Shown here: one piece after another, positions 35,052 through 44,866 of the stretch | Position numbering within the stretch: the stretch's first letter is position 1 | Layout of the letters: the number at the start of each line of letters is the position of its first letter | Assembly (NCBI RefSeq): GCF_029892425.1 | Contig: NZ_JARXWB010000008.1 | Span: 236,101 to 300,100, forward strand | From: Bradyrhizobium sp. BR13661 | GTDB taxonomy: Bacteria; Pseudomonadota; Alphaproteobacteria; Rhizobiales; Xanthobacteraceae | Direction: 5' to 3' | Length of the DNA: 64,000 bases | The notes under the pieces: model-generated | Told to the model about the DNA's origin: nothing | What the model saw: only the letters and a program-made list of their open reading frames with translations | Databases searched by the model: none | Translations under genes and position numbers: made by a program

Positions 35052-36104
35052 TCAGCCACGCACTGGCCGCCGCGCCATGACGGGCGAGGCGCGCAGGACG
35101 CGGCTGGGCTGGAGTGAGGTGAGATTGCCGACGAACTGGCGCGCGCTGTTTTCCCAGGAGCGCTCCAGCGCGAAATTGCGGCAGGTCTCGCGCGACATGG
35201 TCAGCGCGCGCAGGCACGCGGCACGCAGATCATTGTCGATTGCGCCGATCGGATGATCGGCGATGACGTCCTTCGGCCCCGTCACCGGAAACGCGGCAAC
35301 AGGTGTACCGCAGGCGAGCGCTTCGAGTTGCACCACGCCGAACGTGTCGGTGAGGCTCGGGAATACGAAGACGTCGGCGGCGGCGAGATGCGCGGTGAGG
35401 TCCGCGCCCTTCTTCTCGCCGAGGAAGACGACATCTGGGTACTTCTTCTCCAGCGCCGCCTTTTGCGGACCGTCGCCGACGACGACCTTGGTGCCGGGCA
35501 GATCGAGCGAGAGGAACGCCTCGAGATTCTTCTCGACCGCGACGCGGCCCATGGTCATGAAGATCGGGCCCGGCAGGTCGAGCTTGGCTGGGGAATCAGG
35601 ATGGAACAGCTCGGTGTTGACGCCGCGCCCCCAGAAGCCGAGCCGCTTGAAGCCTCGGGCAGCAAGCTCCTGCCGCAGCGACGGCGTGGCCACCATGGTC
35701 ATGGCGGCGGCATCGTGGAAGTGGCGCAGCACGGCATAGCCGACGGCATCAGGGATGCCGGTCCGCACCGAGACGTATTCGGGAAAACGCGTCGTATAGG
35801 AGGTGGTGAAGGCGAGCCCATTGCGGCGGCAATAAGCGCGTGCGGCCCAGCCGATCGGGCCTTCGGTGGCGATATGCAGGGCTTCCGGCGCGGCCTTCTC
35901 GATCCGCCGCGCGATCTCTTTACCGCTCGGCAACGCAATGCGAAGGCCCGGATAGGTCGGCAGCGGCCAGGACCTGAAGCCCTCAGGCGTCAGGAAGTCG
36001 ATCTCGACATCGAGGGCCCTGGCGGCAGCCGCCAGCGAGGTCAGCGTCCGGACCACACCATTGACCTGCGGATGCCAGGCGTCAGTCGCGATTAATACCC
36101 GCAT
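35052..36104 (-). CDS. GT4 family glycosyltransferase
   Basis: From the ATG at 36104 the product is 350 residues (MRVLIATDAWHPQVNGVVRT...). The N-terminal half has the acceptor-side GVVRT loop. The C-terminal half has MTMGRVAVEKNLEAFL, VVVGDGPQKAALEKKYPDVVFLG and the donor-binding FPSLTDTFGVVQLEALACGTPV motif of GT-B retaining enzymes. Such proteins often move a sugar from a nucleotide sugar to a lipid (mannosyl-, glucosyl- or glucuronosyltransferases). It lies 33 bp upstream of pmtA, so the two are probably co-transcribed. Donor and acceptor are unknown. Confidence 0.9.
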   Translation of the reverse strand: MRVLIATDAWHPQVNGVVRTLTSLAAAARALDVEIDFLTPEGFRSWPLPTYPGLRIALPSGKEIARRIEKAAPEALHIATEGPIGWAARAYCRRNGLAFTTSYTTRFPEYVSVRTGIPDAVGYAVLRHFHDAAAMTMVATPSLRQELAARGFKRLGFWGRGVNTELFHPDSPAKLDLPGPIFMTMGRVAVEKNLEAFLSLDLPGTKVVVGDGPQKAALEKKYPDVVFLGEKKGADLTAHLAAADVFVFPSLTDTFGVVQLEALACGTPVAAFPVTGPKDVIADHPIGAIDNDLRAACLRALTMSRETCRNFALERSWENSARQFVGNLTSLQPSRVLRASPVMARRPVRG

Positions 36105-36165
36105 GGGGAAATCCCGAGAGTTTGATGATTCTCGGGAAACGACCATCAACGAAGGATATTTCAGG

Positions 36166-36214
36166 CGTGTGACGTCACATAAGTGTCGGCCCACTGTTTT
36201 GTTCGTTAACGAAC
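36166..36214. promoter_or_regulatory. Two palindromes in the divergent GT4 / L,D-transpeptidase gap
   Basis: TGTGACGTCACA at 36168-36179 is a perfect 12-bp palindrome, and GTTCGTTAACGAAC at 36201-36214 is a perfect 14-bp palindrome. Both lie between divergent start codons, where operators are expected. The first overlaps the motif shared with 34233-34244. No regulator is identified. Confidence 0.4.
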
Positions 36215-36378
36215 CTCCGCGGCCACGAAACTGTCATGAAACAATCCTTGCCGGGATGAAACCGTTTTCGGTTTTCCGCGCAAACGTCCCGAAACTTCTT
36301 TCCGTTAGTGAATTAGGCAACGGAGCACCGAAACGGTGCCGGGGTGACCAAGAAACACCAAGCAAACAGGGGCGACCA

Positions 36379-37065
36379 ATGTTCAATCTGGACACGTTCA
36401 AGACGTATTCGCGCGCCGCTGCTTTCGGCGCAGTGGCTGTGACCGCCATCGCGTTCGCCGGCCCGGCCAAGGCCGCGCCCGTGCAGCTCTTCCCCTTCTT
36501 CCAGCCGCTGCCGATGATGCAGCCGGTCGAGCCCTATCAGGCGCCGACCTATCAGGCCGCGCCGTCGGAAGATCAGGACGCCGTCGAGACGCCGGCGCGC
36601 TTCCGCCGCCAGACCGTCAGCTACTCAACGCGTGAAGCCGCGGGCACCATCATCATCGATACGCCCAACACCTATCTCTACTACGTGCTCGGAGGCGGCC
36701 AGGCGATCCGCTACGGCATCGGCGTCGGCCGCGACGGTTTCACCTGGTCCGGCACGCAGTCGGTGACCAAGAAGGCCGAGTGGCCGGACTGGACCCCGCC
36801 GCCGGAAATGATTCAGCGCCAGCCCTATCTGCCGCGCCACATGGCCGGCGGCCCCGGCAACCCGTTAGGGGCCCGCGCCATGTATCTCGGCGGCACCGTC
36901 TACCGCATCCACGGCACCAACGCCCCCGATACGATCGGCAAGCACGTCTCCTCCGGCTGCATTCGCCTGACCAATGACGACGTCTCCGACCTCTACTCCC
37001 GCGTCAACGTCGGCACCAAGGTGATCGTGCTGCCGATGACCGAGCGCCGCGCCGAGCTTCGCTAA
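36379..37065 (+). CDS. L,D-transpeptidase (YkuD/ErfK family)
   Basis: From the ATG at 36379 the product is 228 residues, with a signal peptide ending AGPAKAAP. A Pro/Gln-rich linker leads to a YkuD domain (GTIIIDTPNTYLYYVLGGG; YRIHGTNAPDTIGKHVSSGC then IRL), where His and the final Cys are catalytic. L,D-transpeptidases form 3-3 cross-links or attach proteins to peptidoglycan in the periplasm. The frame is open to 36061, but that part lacks a ribosome binding site. A strong terminator follows. Confidence 0.92.
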   Translation: MFNLDTFKTYSRAAAFGAVAVTAIAFAGPAKAAPVQLFPFFQPLPMMQPVEPYQAPTYQAAPSEDQDAVETPARFRRQTVSYSTREAAGTIIIDTPNTYLYYVLGGGQAIRYGIGVGRDGFTWSGTQSVTKKAEWPDWTPPPEMIQRQPYLPRHMAGGPGNPLGARAMYLGGTVYRIHGTNAPDTIGKHVSSGCIRLTNDDVSDLYSRVNVGTKVIVLPMTERRAELR

Positions 37066-37096
37066 CGCAAGGCGCTCATCAGCGAACAAAATTGCG

Positions 37097-37130
37097 AACG
37101 GCCCCGGCTATGTCGGGGCCGTTTTCCTTT
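37097..37130 (+). terminator. Rho-independent terminator
   Basis: AACGGCCCCG pairs with CGGGGCCGTT around a 7-base loop, followed by TTCCTTTT, 32 bp after the L,D-transpeptidase stop. Confidence 0.85.
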
Positions 37131-37166
37131 TCGCCACGCAGTCCGTCATGAGATATCATTGCCCGC

Positions 37167-37664
37167 ATGATCCGACTGCTCACGCCCGCCGACGCTGCTC
37201 TCTACCGCACAATCCGGCTGGAAGCGCTCGCGGCGCATCCCGAGGCTTTCGCCAGCACTTTCGCGCGCGAGCAGGAGAAGCCGCTCGCCTGGTTCGAGGA
37301 GCGCCTCACCAATTCGGACGTGTTTGGCGCCTTCATCGACGGCGAGATCGTCGGCATCGCCGGCTTCCACCGGCAGGATGGTCCCCAGACCATGCACAAG
37401 GCCCATCTCTGGGGCATGTATGTGCGACATCAGGCGGGGAGAGCGGGCGTTGGCCGGCGTCTCGTCGACACGGTGATTGCCCATGCCGCAGAGCGCGTCG
37501 AGAAACTCCAGCTGAGCGTGATGAGCAGGAATGAAGCGGCGTTGCGCCTCTACAAGGCCGCCGGCTTCGTCGAATACGGCCGCGAGGTGAAGGCGCTGAA
37601 ACAGAACGGCCGATATTTCGATGAAGTGCTGATGGAATTGTTCGTCGACGGAAGCGGCAAATAG
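37167..37664 (+). CDS. GNAT family N-acetyltransferase
   Basis: The 165-residue product shows the acetyl-CoA-binding motif A region LWGMYVRHQAGRAGVGRRLV, then KLQLSVMSRNEAALRLYKAA and GFVEYGRE. These are standard for GNAT enzymes acetylating a small molecule or a protein N-terminus; the acceptor is not predictable. The gene has its own start at an ATG about 100 bp after the L,D-transpeptidase. A hairpin follows the stop directly. Confidence 0.9.
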   Translation: MIRLLTPADAALYRTIRLEALAAHPEAFASTFAREQEKPLAWFEERLTNSDVFGAFIDGEIVGIAGFHRQDGPQTMHKAHLWGMYVRHQAGRAGVGRRLVDTVIAHAAERVEKLQLSVMSRNEAALRLYKAAGFVEYGREVKALKQNGRYFDEVLMELFVDGSGK

Positions 37665-37704
37665 CGAAGACGGCCCCGGGGCTGGGATCAAGGCCGTCTT
37701 CGCT
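37664..37704. terminator. Hairpin between convergent genes
   Basis: A perfect 12-bp stem (GCGAAGACGGCC / GGCCGTCTTCGC) with a 16-base loop starts at the acetyltransferase stop. It could serve both convergent genes, although the T-runs are weak. Confidence 0.6.
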
Positions 37705-37723
37705 CTGCAATGATGACCGCGCT

Positions 37724-37993
37724 CTATGCCCGCCCGGCGCGCCGCCCCGAGATCAGCCGCAGCCACGCCGCCGAATGAAACGCGCTCATCAAGAGATACA
37801 TCGGCGCCATCCCGCCCGGCGACAGCCAATGACCGCCGGAGCAAAGCATGTCCGCCGGGCCGCCGCCGATCACGGCCGTCAGCACGGCCATGATCGCAAA
37901 CGTTGGGGTGGCAGCAAGTCCCAGCCATCGGGCGAACTGAGATGCGGCCTCCCTGCCGTCACGGCTGGCGCCGGCGGGATGGACCTCGGTCAC
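37724..37993 (-). CDS. Small membrane protein of unknown function
   Basis: The 89-residue product has two hydrophobic segments (FARWLGLAATPTFAIMAVLTAV and MYLLMSAFHSAAWLRLI) separated by a Gly-rich loop (GGGPADMLCSGGHWLSPGG). Its GTG start overlaps the stop of the DUF899 gene (GTGA), so it is probably coupled to it. No domain was recognised. Confidence 0.72.
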   Translation of the reverse strand: MTEVHPAGASRDGREAASQFARWLGLAATPTFAIMAVLTAVIGGGPADMLCSGGHWLSPGGMAPMYLLMSAFHSAAWLRLISGRRAGRA

Positions 37994-38787
37994 TGCGCGC
38001 CCGGCGCACGGAGGGCGATTTCACCCACGTCGGTGATCTCGACCCATTTCTTGTCGGGCTCGCTACCCTCCTCGTAATTGTCGTTCCAGTTCCACCATTT
38101 GTAGGTCGGCGTCTGCGGATAGCCGGCCGGCGAATCCTCCCAGACCTCCTGGCGGCCGAGCGGCGTGATGTCGAGATAGTTCCAGGTGCCGCCCATCTGC
38201 TCGTCGCCGCGGCTCTTGATCAGATAGGTGCGGAAGACGCGCGTTCCGTCGCGGAAGAACACGTTGGTGCCGTGCCACTCGTCGACGCCGAAATCGGCAT
38301 CGAAACTGTCGGTGATGGTGACCCACGGAATGTTCCAGCCCATCCGCTGCTTCAGCCGCGCGATATCCGCTTGCGGCGCGCGCGAGGCGAACACCAGCGT
38401 GGTATCGCGGGCATTCAGGTGCGACACATGGGCGACCTGGTCGGCCACCATGGAGCAGCCGCGACAGGCATGGTCGGGCCAGCCGAACACGCCGGGCTCG
38501 AAGAACGCCCGGTACAGGATCAGCTGGCGCCGGCCCTGGAACAGATCGAGCAGGCTGGCCTTGCCACTCGTCTTGCCTTGGGGCACCTCGAATGCGTAGG
38601 TTTTGGTCACTTCCATCCACGGCATGCGCCGTCGTTCGGCGGCGAGTGCGTCGCGGGCGCGGGTATGCGCCTTTTCCTTCACGAGCAGGAGCTGGCGGGC
38701 AGCCTCCCACTCCTCCGGCGAGACCACCGGCGGTGTTAGCATGGCGCCCTGTCCGTTCGTCGCTGCTTTGTTTGCTGTTGTCATCAT
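37990..38787 (-). CDS. DUF899 thioredoxin-like family protein
   Basis: The product is 265 residues from the ATG at 38787; the adjacent ATG at 38784 fits the GGAGAG ribosome binding site equally well. The DUF899 pattern is clear: VSPEEWEAARQLLLVKEKAHTR, then RRRMPWMEV, the redox-like FFEPGVFGWPDHACRGCSMV, and VFFRDGTRVFRTYL plus GTWNYLDITPLGRQE. The fold is thioredoxin-like with a CxxC pair, but the reaction is unestablished. A regulator gene is divergent, which suggests regulated expression together with the coupled small membrane protein. Confidence 0.9.
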   Translation of the reverse strand: MMTTANKAATNGQGAMLTPPVVSPEEWEAARQLLLVKEKAHTRARDALAAERRRMPWMEVTKTYAFEVPQGKTSGKASLLDLFQGRRQLILYRAFFEPGVFGWPDHACRGCSMVADQVAHVSHLNARDTTLVFASRAPQADIARLKQRMGWNIPWVTITDSFDADFGVDEWHGTNVFFRDGTRVFRTYLIKSRGDEQMGGTWNYLDITPLGRQEVWEDSPAGYPQTPTYKWWNWNDNYEEGSEPDKKWVEITDVGEIALRAPGAQ

Positions 38788-38886
38788 GGCTCTCCAAATC
38801 TCTCGCTCACCGCACATCGTCGGCCGTCGACGATTTCTGGCACCAACCGGTTGCGCGGTGGGAGTAACAAGTGTGGCGGGATTTTC

Positions 38887-40107
38887 ATGGAGTCGCTGAT
38901 CACGGCCGCCGCACGCGCCCTCGAGGCCGGCGATCCGCTCGGCGCGCTGAACCGCGTCGCATTGCGCAACGATGCGCCTTCGCTGGCGCTGCGCGGCATT
39001 GCGATGGCGCAGCTCGGCGATCTCGCGAAGGCAAAGACGTTGCTGCGCAACGCCGCACGCGCCTTCGGGCCGCGCGAGGCCGTCGCGCGCGCCAGATGCG
39101 TGGTGGCCGAGGCCGAGATCGCATTGGTCTCGCGCGACCTGAATTGGCCGGCGAAAACGCTCGCGGCGGCGCGGGCGACGCTCGCAAGCCACGGCGATCT
39201 CGCCAATGCCGCCCATGCCGGTCATATCGAGGCGCGCCGCCTGCTCCTGCTCGGGAGGGTCGACGAAGCCGAGCGCACCCTGGCCGAGATCAGCGCCTGC
39301 CCGCTTCCGCCTGCATCCCAGGTCGTTCGCGAGCTCGTGGTCGCCGGCATCGCCATCAGGCGGTTGAAATCGAAGCAGGCGCGCAACGCACTCGATCTGG
39401 CAGCCAAGGCCGCGCGGCAAGCCGGGATCCCGACGCTGTTGGCCGAGGTCGACAGCGCGAGCCTCATCCTGAATACGCCGGCCGCGCGCCTGATCGCGCG
39501 CGGCAGCGAGCATCCGCTGCTGCTCGGCGAGGTCGAGCGCCTTGCGACCTCGACAGCGCTCGTGGTCGACACCTTTCATCATGTCGTGCGCAGGCAAGGC
39601 ACGGCCGTGTCGCTCGGAACGCGGCCCGTGCTGTTCGCGCTGGCGCGGCTGCTGGCGCAAGCATGGCCCGCCGATGTCTCGCGCGAGGCGCTGATATCGG
39701 GCGCGTTCCAGGCCAGGCACGTCGACGAGTCGCACCGCGCGCGCCTGCGCGTCGAGATCGGACGGCTGCGCACCCAGCTCAAGGGACTCGCCGAGATCAG
39801 CGCCACGAAACAGGGATTTGAGCTGGCGCCGCGGAAGACGCGCGACGTCATCGTGCTGGCCCGTCCCGTCGAGGAGAAGCACGCCGCGGTCCTCGCCATT
39901 CTTGCCGACGGCGAGCCCTGGGCGAGCTCGGCGCTCGCGCTTGCGCTTCAAATGAGCGCACGCACGGTGCAGCGCGCCCTTGATGAGCTGGCGCGGTCGA
40001 ACAAGGTGCAATCGTTCGGACACGGACGGGCGCGCCGCTGGATGACGCCGCCGGTGCCGGGATTCCCGACAGGCTTGTTACTCCCCTCGCCGCTCTTGAA
40101 GACGTAA
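38887..40107 (+). CDS. Helix-turn-helix regulator with TPR-like helical domain
   Basis: From the ATG at 38887 the product is 406 residues. The first 200 residues form repeated helical pairs (RALEAGDPLGALNRVALRND, MAQLGDLAKAKTLLRNAARA, ...), like tetratricopeptide repeats. The C-terminus ends with a winged-helix DNA-binding segment (SALALALQMSARTVQRALDEL, ARSNKVQSFGHGRARRWM). A middle segment (VSREALISGAFQARHVDESHRARLRVEIGRLR) resembles a transcriptional activation domain. It is divergent from the DUF899 gene and is its likely regulator. Confidence 0.78.
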   Translation: MESLITAAARALEAGDPLGALNRVALRNDAPSLALRGIAMAQLGDLAKAKTLLRNAARAFGPREAVARARCVVAEAEIALVSRDLNWPAKTLAAARATLASHGDLANAAHAGHIEARRLLLLGRVDEAERTLAEISACPLPPASQVVRELVVAGIAIRRLKSKQARNALDLAAKAARQAGIPTLLAEVDSASLILNTPAARLIARGSEHPLLLGEVERLATSTALVVDTFHHVVRRQGTAVSLGTRPVLFALARLLAQAWPADVSREALISGAFQARHVDESHRARLRVEIGRLRTQLKGLAEISATKQGFELAPRKTRDVIVLARPVEEKHAAVLAILADGEPWASSALALALQMSARTVQRALDELARSNKVQSFGHGRARRWMTPPVPGFPTGLLLPSPLLKT

Positions 40108-40149
40108 GATGATTGATCGCCGCACCGGGACCACACCAAGGACGACACG

Positions 40150-40788
40150 ATGAAACGAGCACCCGCCGAGATCATCCGCGAGTACGGCCCTTTCCCGGGC
40201 GTCAAGGCCGTGCATGGCGTCACCTATGACGGCAGCCATGTCTGGTTCGCGTCCGGCGACAAGTTGAATGGCCTCGATCCGGCGAGCGGCAAGATCTCAC
40301 GCTCCATCGACGTCGCCGCCCATGCGGGCACGGCGTTCGACGGCCGCCACCTGTTCCAGATCGCGGAGGATCGCATCCAGAAGATCGACGCGGCGAGCGG
40401 CGCGGTGGTCAGTACGATCCCCGCACCCGGCGGCGGCGGCGATTCCGGATTGGCCTGGGCCGAGGGCTCGCTCTGGGTCGGGCAGTATCGCGACCGCAAG
40501 ATCCATCAGGTCGATCCTGAAACGGGAAAGATCCTCCGCACCATCGAAAGCAAGCGCTTCGTCACCGGCGTGACCTGGGTCGACGGCGAGCTCTGGCACG
40601 GCACCTGGGAAGGCGACGACAGCGACGTCAGGCGGATCGACCCTGACACAGGCAAGGTGCTCGAGCAGCTCGACCTGCCCGCCGGGACCATGGTCTCGGG
40701 GCTGGAATCCGACGGCGGCGACCAGCTGTTCTGCGGCGGCGGCGACAGCGGGCGCGTGAGAGCGGTTCGCCGCCCCAGGCGCAGCTAG
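40150..40788 (+). CDS. Beta-propeller protein (glutamine cyclotransferase/SMP-30-like)
   Basis: The 212-residue product consists of repeated blades with a GLDPASGKI, KIDAASGAV, QVDPETGKI, RIDPDTGKV pattern, each about 40 residues apart. This is typical of NHL/PQQ-like and glutaminyl-cyclase-like propellers. No signal peptide is seen. The gene lies 42 bp after the regulator gene on the same strand and may be co-transcribed. The function is not predictable from the repeats alone. Confidence 0.75.
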   Translation: MKRAPAEIIREYGPFPGVKAVHGVTYDGSHVWFASGDKLNGLDPASGKISRSIDVAAHAGTAFDGRHLFQIAEDRIQKIDAASGAVVSTIPAPGGGGDSGLAWAEGSLWVGQYRDRKIHQVDPETGKILRTIESKRFVTGVTWVDGELWHGTWEGDDSDVRRIDPDTGKVLEQLDLPAGTMVSGLESDGGDQLFCGGGDSGRVRAVRRPRRS

Positions 40789-40929
40789 AAGCGCGCAGCC
40801 AGCACGAATAAACCGTAACAGCGCGGCCGCCGCAATTAACCCATTTGCCCCAATTCCACCCCACCGGTGCGCTCTAGCGCCCTCCTCGCCTGCCCTGTAG
40901 AATCCTCCCCGGGGCGGCCTGGGGGATCG

Positions 40930-42498
40930 ATGCGTCTGACGTTGAATGTGAAGACTGTCCTGATCGCCGTCGCGGTGCTCGCGGCGTCGTTTTTCATCAG
41001 CCTGAAGGCGATGGACTGGCTCGCGCCGCGCGCGACCAACTCCGCGCCGCCGATCGCGCCACTGCCGCCATTGCCGCCGGTCTCCAAGAACTCGATCGTG
41101 GTGGCCCCCGTCGCGATTGCGCTGTCGGCGATCCGGGAGCAGGCCGAGAAGGCTGCACCGCGGAATTTCGCCGGCAAGGCCGAGAACCCGATCTCGCAGA
41201 TCCTGCAGGACGCCGATATCGGCTGGACCGCGGCCCGCGGACCGATGTCGGCGACCGGCGACAAGGACGTGCTGACGATCTCGACGCCGATCACCGGCAA
41301 GCTGAACGTGACCGGATCGCTGTCGGCGAAAGCCACCGGCGCGCTCGGCGATGCGCTGGGCAGCGTGCTCGGCGGCGACGCGGCGAAGCGGATCGGCGCA
41401 GTCAACATCAAGAACCTGAACGCCAGCGCCGAGATCAGGGGCAACGTGATCGTCACCTCGCGCCCGAAGCTCGCGGCCGCCTGGCATCTCGAGCCCAATC
41501 TCGGCGCGCAGGTCAATCTCGGCGACACCAACCTCAACGTCGCCGGCGCCAAGGTCAACGTGCCGGCGCAGGTGAAGCCGCTGATCGACAAGACGGTCGG
41601 CGAGCAGCTCAACGCCGTCGCCGAGCGCATCCGCAACGATCCCAGCCTGCGCGACAACGCGAAGGTGCAATGGGCGAAAGCCTGCCGCTCGATCCCGCTG
41701 CAGGGCACCGGCTCGTCGGCTGCGCTGCCACCGCTCTGGCTCGAGATGAAGCCAACCCGCGCCATCGCCGCGCAGCCGCGCGTCGACGCGCAGGCCGTGA
41801 CGCTGCTGCTCGGTCTCGAGGCCGAGACGCGCGTAACCTCGACGCCGACCAAGCCGGACTGCCCGTTCCCCGACAAGATCTCGATCGTGCCGCCGACCGC
41901 CACCGGTGTGAGCATCGGCGTGCCGATCGACGTGCCCTTCACCGAGATCAACAAGTTGATCGCGGCGCAAATGGTCGGCCACACCTATCCCGAGGACGGC
42001 TCCGGTCCCGTCGCAATCACCGTGAAGAGCGTCGACGTGATCCCGTCAGGCGAACGGCTGTTGATCTCGCTTTTGGTGCGCGCCAAGGAGAAGAAGAGCT
42101 GGCTCGGATTAGGGGCCGAGGCGACCGTGCACATCTGGGGCCGGCCGATGCTCGACCAGGCGCAGCAGACGCTGCGGCTCGCCGACATCCAGCTTGCGGT
42201 GGAATCCGAGGCGGCCTTCGGCCTGCTCGGCGCGGCCGCCCGCGCGGTGGTGCCGCAGATGCAGCAGGCGCTGGTGCAGAAGGCGACGCTCGACCTGAAG
42301 CCGATCGCCGCCAATGCGCGCGAGAAGATCGCAGCCGTCATCGCCGACTTCCAGAAGAGCGAGGACGGCCTCAAGGTCGACGCCGTCATCAGCAGCCTGA
42401 CGCTGGCCGACATCGCCTTCGATGCCAAGACGCTGCGCGTGGTCGCGGAAGCCGGCGGCACGCTGAATGTCTACGTGACCAAGCTGTCGGGGATGTAG
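40930..42498 (+). CDS. DUF4403 family protein
   Basis: From the ATG at 40930 (after GGGGGATCG) the product is 522 residues. It has one N-terminal membrane anchor (TVLIAVAVLAASFFISL), a short Pro-rich segment, and then a long periplasmic domain of the DUF4403 type (NVTGSLSAKATGALGD..., LWLEMKPTRAIAAQPRVDAQ, VGVPIDVPFTEINKLIAAQM). The domain resembles lipid-binding tube folds (BPI/SMP-like), a point made from memory of the family. Function is unknown. It stands alone, with a gap of about 110 bp to the ABC transporter operon. Confidence 0.85.
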   Translation: MRLTLNVKTVLIAVAVLAASFFISLKAMDWLAPRATNSAPPIAPLPPLPPVSKNSIVVAPVAIALSAIREQAEKAAPRNFAGKAENPISQILQDADIGWTAARGPMSATGDKDVLTISTPITGKLNVTGSLSAKATGALGDALGSVLGGDAAKRIGAVNIKNLNASAEIRGNVIVTSRPKLAAAWHLEPNLGAQVNLGDTNLNVAGAKVNVPAQVKPLIDKTVGEQLNAVAERIRNDPSLRDNAKVQWAKACRSIPLQGTGSSAALPPLWLEMKPTRAIAAQPRVDAQAVTLLLGLEAETRVTSTPTKPDCPFPDKISIVPPTATGVSIGVPIDVPFTEINKLIAAQMVGHTYPEDGSGPVAITVKSVDVIPSGERLLISLLVRAKEKKSWLGLGAEATVHIWGRPMLDQAQQTLRLADIQLAVESEAAFGLLGAAARAVVPQMQQALVQKATLDLKPIAANAREKIAAVIADFQKSEDGLKVDAVISSLTLADIAFDAKTLRVVAEAGGTLNVYVTKLSGM

Positions 42499-42606
42499 CG
42501 CGTCTTCGTCGCTTGCACCGCTGGCATTCTCATCGGAGGATGCTAAGCTATCTCGCAACCTCGGATGAGGTCCTGACAGCACTGGTGCTGATAACGCGAG
42601 GATAAC

Positions 42607-43716
<1,110 letters not shown>

Positions 43717-43764
43717 TTGATCGATCAACCTCATCGCAACTCACCTGAAGAAGGAACAACGACC

Positions 43765-44814
43765 ATGCTGAAGCGCAAGATTGCTCTGGGTTTCGTCGCG
43801 GCGTTTACCGCCAGCGCCGCGCTGGTGACAGCAGCGCAGGCGCGTGACCTCACCGTCGTGTCGTGGGGCGGCGCTTATCAGGATGCGCAGAAGAAGGTCT
43901 ATTTCGAGCCGTTCAAGAAGGCATCGGGCGTTCCCATGAACGACGAGTCCTGGGATGGCGGCGTCGGCGTGCTGCGCGCCAAGGTGCAGGGCGGCGCGGC
44001 CACCTGGGACGTCGTCCAGGTCGAGAGCGACGAGCTCGCGGTCGGTTGCGAGGAAGGCCTGTACGAGAAGCTGGACTATTCCAAGATCGGCGGCGAGGCC
44101 GCCTACATCCAGCCGTCGGTCAATCCCTGCGGCGTCGGCGCCATCCTCTATGATTTCGTGCTCGGCTACGACAAGGACAAGCTGAAGGACGCGCCCAAGG
44201 GCTGGGCCGACTTCTTCGACACCAAGAAGATCCCCGGCAAGCGCGCCTTGCGTCAAGGTCCGAAGACGACGCTGGAGATCGCACTCATGGCTGACGGCGT
44301 CGCGCCGAAGGACGTCTACAAGGTGCTGGCGACCGACGAGGGCGTCGATCGCGCCTTCAAGAAGCTCGACACCATCAAGGGCGACCTCGTCTGGTGGAAG
44401 GCCGGCGCCCAGCCGCCGCAATTGCTCGCCTCCGGCGAAGTGGCGATGACCTCGGTCTACAATGGCCGCATCGACACCGCGAACAAGAACGACAAGAAGA
44501 ACTTTGGCATGGTGTGGGACGGCGCGCTGTTCACGCTCGACAGCTGGGTCATTCTGAAGGGCAGCCCGAACAAGGACGCCGCCTACAAGTTCCTGGACTT
44601 CGCCGGCAAGGCGGAGAACCAGTCGAAGCTGTCGGAGAACATTGCCTACGGCACCTCGAACAAGGACGCCGCCGCCCTGATCCAGCCGGCCGTCCTGAAG
44701 GACCTGCCGACCGCGCCTGACAACATCAAGAACGCGGTCGAGATCAATGTGGCCTTCTGGCTCGAGAACATCGACAAGCTGACCGAGCGCTTCAACAAGT
44801 GGGCCGCGAAGTAG
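43765..44814 (+). CDS. potD: Periplasmic substrate-binding protein, PotD-like
   Basis: The product is 349 residues from the ATG at 43765 (GAAGAAGGA before it), with a signal peptide (MLKRKIALGFVAAFTASAALVTAAQA). The mature protein begins RDLTVVSWGGAYQDAQKKVYFEPF, typical of extracellular solute-binding proteins of polyamine and related systems. Further family parts are YDFVLGYDKDKL, KIPGKRALRQGPKTTLEIAL and GRIDTANKNDKKNFGMVWDG. It delivers its ligand to the two downstream permeases. The gap to the permease gene holds a palindromic repeat. Confidence 0.93.
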   Translation: MLKRKIALGFVAAFTASAALVTAAQARDLTVVSWGGAYQDAQKKVYFEPFKKASGVPMNDESWDGGVGVLRAKVQGGAATWDVVQVESDELAVGCEEGLYEKLDYSKIGGEAAYIQPSVNPCGVGAILYDFVLGYDKDKLKDAPKGWADFFDTKKIPGKRALRQGPKTTLEIALMADGVAPKDVYKVLATDEGVDRAFKKLDTIKGDLVWWKAGAQPPQLLASGEVAMTSVYNGRIDTANKNDKKNFGMVWDGALFTLDSWVILKGSPNKDAAYKFLDFAGKAENQSKLSENIAYGTSNKDAAALIQPAVLKDLPTAPDNIKNAVEINVAFWLENIDKLTERFNKWAAK

Positions 44815-44866
44815 CGCGCGGTCGTAGGCGTGCGGCGCGGGCGGGGCGGATAGCTTGCCCGCGGCG

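Noticed and set aside
36168..36179. A CRP/FNR-type binding site
   Set aside because: The TGTGA and TCACA halves are only 2 bp apart instead of 6, so it does not fit the known spacing.
36201..36214. A LexA box
   Set aside because: Alphaproteobacterial LexA sites are direct repeats GTTC-N7-GTTC, whereas this is an inverted repeat.
37990..40023. A 677-residue open frame on the minus strand
   Set aside because: Its first 400 codons are antisense to the HTH regulator; the DUF899 gene begins at 38787 with a good ribosome binding site.
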